Below are positions 63,394 through 64,000 of a stretch of 64,000 nucleotides of DNA, piece by piece. A program made the position numbers and the translations under genes. The DNA comes from Weeksella virosa DSM 16922 (GTDB lineage: Bacteria > Bacteroidota > Bacteroidia > Flavobacteriales > Weeksellaceae). How positions within the stretch are numbered: the stretch's first letter is position 1; each line of letters starts with the position of its first letter. Location: positions 997,501-1,061,500 of the forward strand of contig NC_015144.1 in assembly GCF_000189415.1 (NCBI RefSeq), written 5' to 3'. The notes beneath the pieces were generated by a model. The model searched no databases, was not told the DNA's origin, and worked only from the letters and a program-made list of their open reading frames with translations.

Positions 63394-64000
63394 CTATTGA
63401 AATGAAGTAACAAACCAACGGTTATCGATCTTTTCTACAATCACAGAATAATCTTTGCTCGTGCCTTTCTCATCAACCAAAGTTGCCCTCACCTCTACCC
63501 TTTTTTCATTGGCATTGATAATTTCATTTGATGTTATTTTAGCATTCTCTAACTTACCCAAAGTAACATCATTGGCAAAATCATTAAACGATGAATAATC
63601 CGATATCTTAGAAATTGCATACGCTCCCGAACGATTACCTTTTACTATATTTTGCAGAAAACGTGTAGCCAAAGGATTGGTTTTTCCGATTTCTGCTGGT
63701 GCTTCTGCCATAATACTATCCGACACTATTTTTACACCCTTTACATATTGATCAGGAATTCGTACTTGTTTCTTCAGACTTAAATACCTGGATGGATGCG
63801 GAACTCGAATTACCAAATCCAACGTATTAGTATATATCTTGGTAGGATCTAAATGTGCATAATGAATCGTAAAACCATCAAAAGAACTCATCAAATCATA
63901 TGCTTGTGACGGAATAGTATTTTTCTGGGTATAAATAATTTGATGATTACTCAAAACATCGGTAGTAACGGATAAAGCTTGGTCATTGTTTAGTTTCGAA
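63394..64000 (-). CDS. Unidentified protein, N-terminus beyond the window
   Basis: The minus-strand frame is open from the window edge to a stop at 63394, giving the last 202 residues. The nearest start-like codon at 63954 is TTG and has coding sequence before it, so the gene continues past 64000. Visible features are a beta-rich domain with IYTNTLDLVIRVPHPSRYLS near residue 55 and the C-terminal VEVRATLVDEKGTSKDYSVI. The end RWFVTSFQ recalls the NTF2-like or lipoprotein-associated folds with an added test domain, but I do not recognise a family. No signal peptide can be checked. Confidence 0.65.
   Translation of the reverse strand, partial: SKLNNDQALSVTTDVLSNHQIIYTQKNTIPSQAYDLMSSFDGFTIHYAHLDPTKIYTNTLDLVIRVPHPSRYLSLKKQVRIPDQYVKGVKIVSDSIMAEAPAEIGKTNPLATRFLQNIVKGNRSGAYAISKISDYSSFNDFANDVTLGKLENAKITSNEIINANEKRVEVRATLVDEKGTSKDYSVIVEKIDNRWFVTSFQ

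Overview
The window is AT-rich DNA from a member of the Bacteroidota, most likely class Flavobacteriia and perhaps a Weeksella-like relative (inference). The evidence is gene content (a MurF-alanine racemase fusion, DUF4270 and DUF5686 proteins, a one-domain GT5 protein beside glmS, DUF6341/DUF6427 membrane proteins), lipoprotein signals ending in Ser-Cys or Ala-Cys, and promoter-like TAnnTTTG boxes in place of the sigma-70 -10 element.
Region 1 (1-15834, all minus strand) is a surface-polysaccharide locus directly downstream of a tRNA-Phe gene. Read in its own direction it has a sugar-phosphate isomerase cupin and a cytidylyltransferase-like protein. Two dehydrogenase/epimerase pairs follow that should make UDP-GalNAcA-type and UDP-GalA-type uronic acids. 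Next come a Wzx flippase, an opine-synthase-like dehydrogenase next to an ATP-grasp enzyme, a Wzy polymerase, a beta-helix protein, glycosyltransferases, a PglC-type initiating transferase and a PglD-type acetyltransferase. The locus shows recent reshuffling: a broken duplicate glycosyltransferase, a stranded C-terminal gene fragment, and an 89-bp tandem repeat.
Region 2 (15937-44940) is mostly housekeeping on both strands: tRNA-Phe, ppa, pdhB, rarD, a CNNM-type transporter, a fused peptide ABC ATPase, a frameshifted SDR, a GT2/LAB_N/GT39 glycolipid cassette and serS. It also holds the GT5-DUF4270-glmS operon divergent from panC-panD-flippase-like-radA, then comF, queD and an LpxH-like phosphatase.
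Region 3 (45277-53306) is a second polysaccharide locus. A plus-strand operon (Wzz-like, Wzx-like, two Wzy/ligase-like proteins, GT2) converges on a minus-strand pair (GT4 and a WcaJ-type initiating transferase). No nucleotide-sugar genes are seen there, so precursors probably come from region 1 or elsewhere.
Region 4 (53512-64000) is plus-strand core genes: tdk, murF-alr, a patatin/barrel secreted lipase, ybeY, mnmG, a methyltransferase, and a lipocalin-like/OmpA lipoprotein pair. A perfect 16-bp palindrome matching the ParB site parS lies between ybeY and mnmG, which suggests this end is near the chromosome origin. The most unusual proposal is that the opine synthase and ATP-grasp enzyme decorate the uronic acids of the region 1 polymer with a carboxyethyl amino acid.
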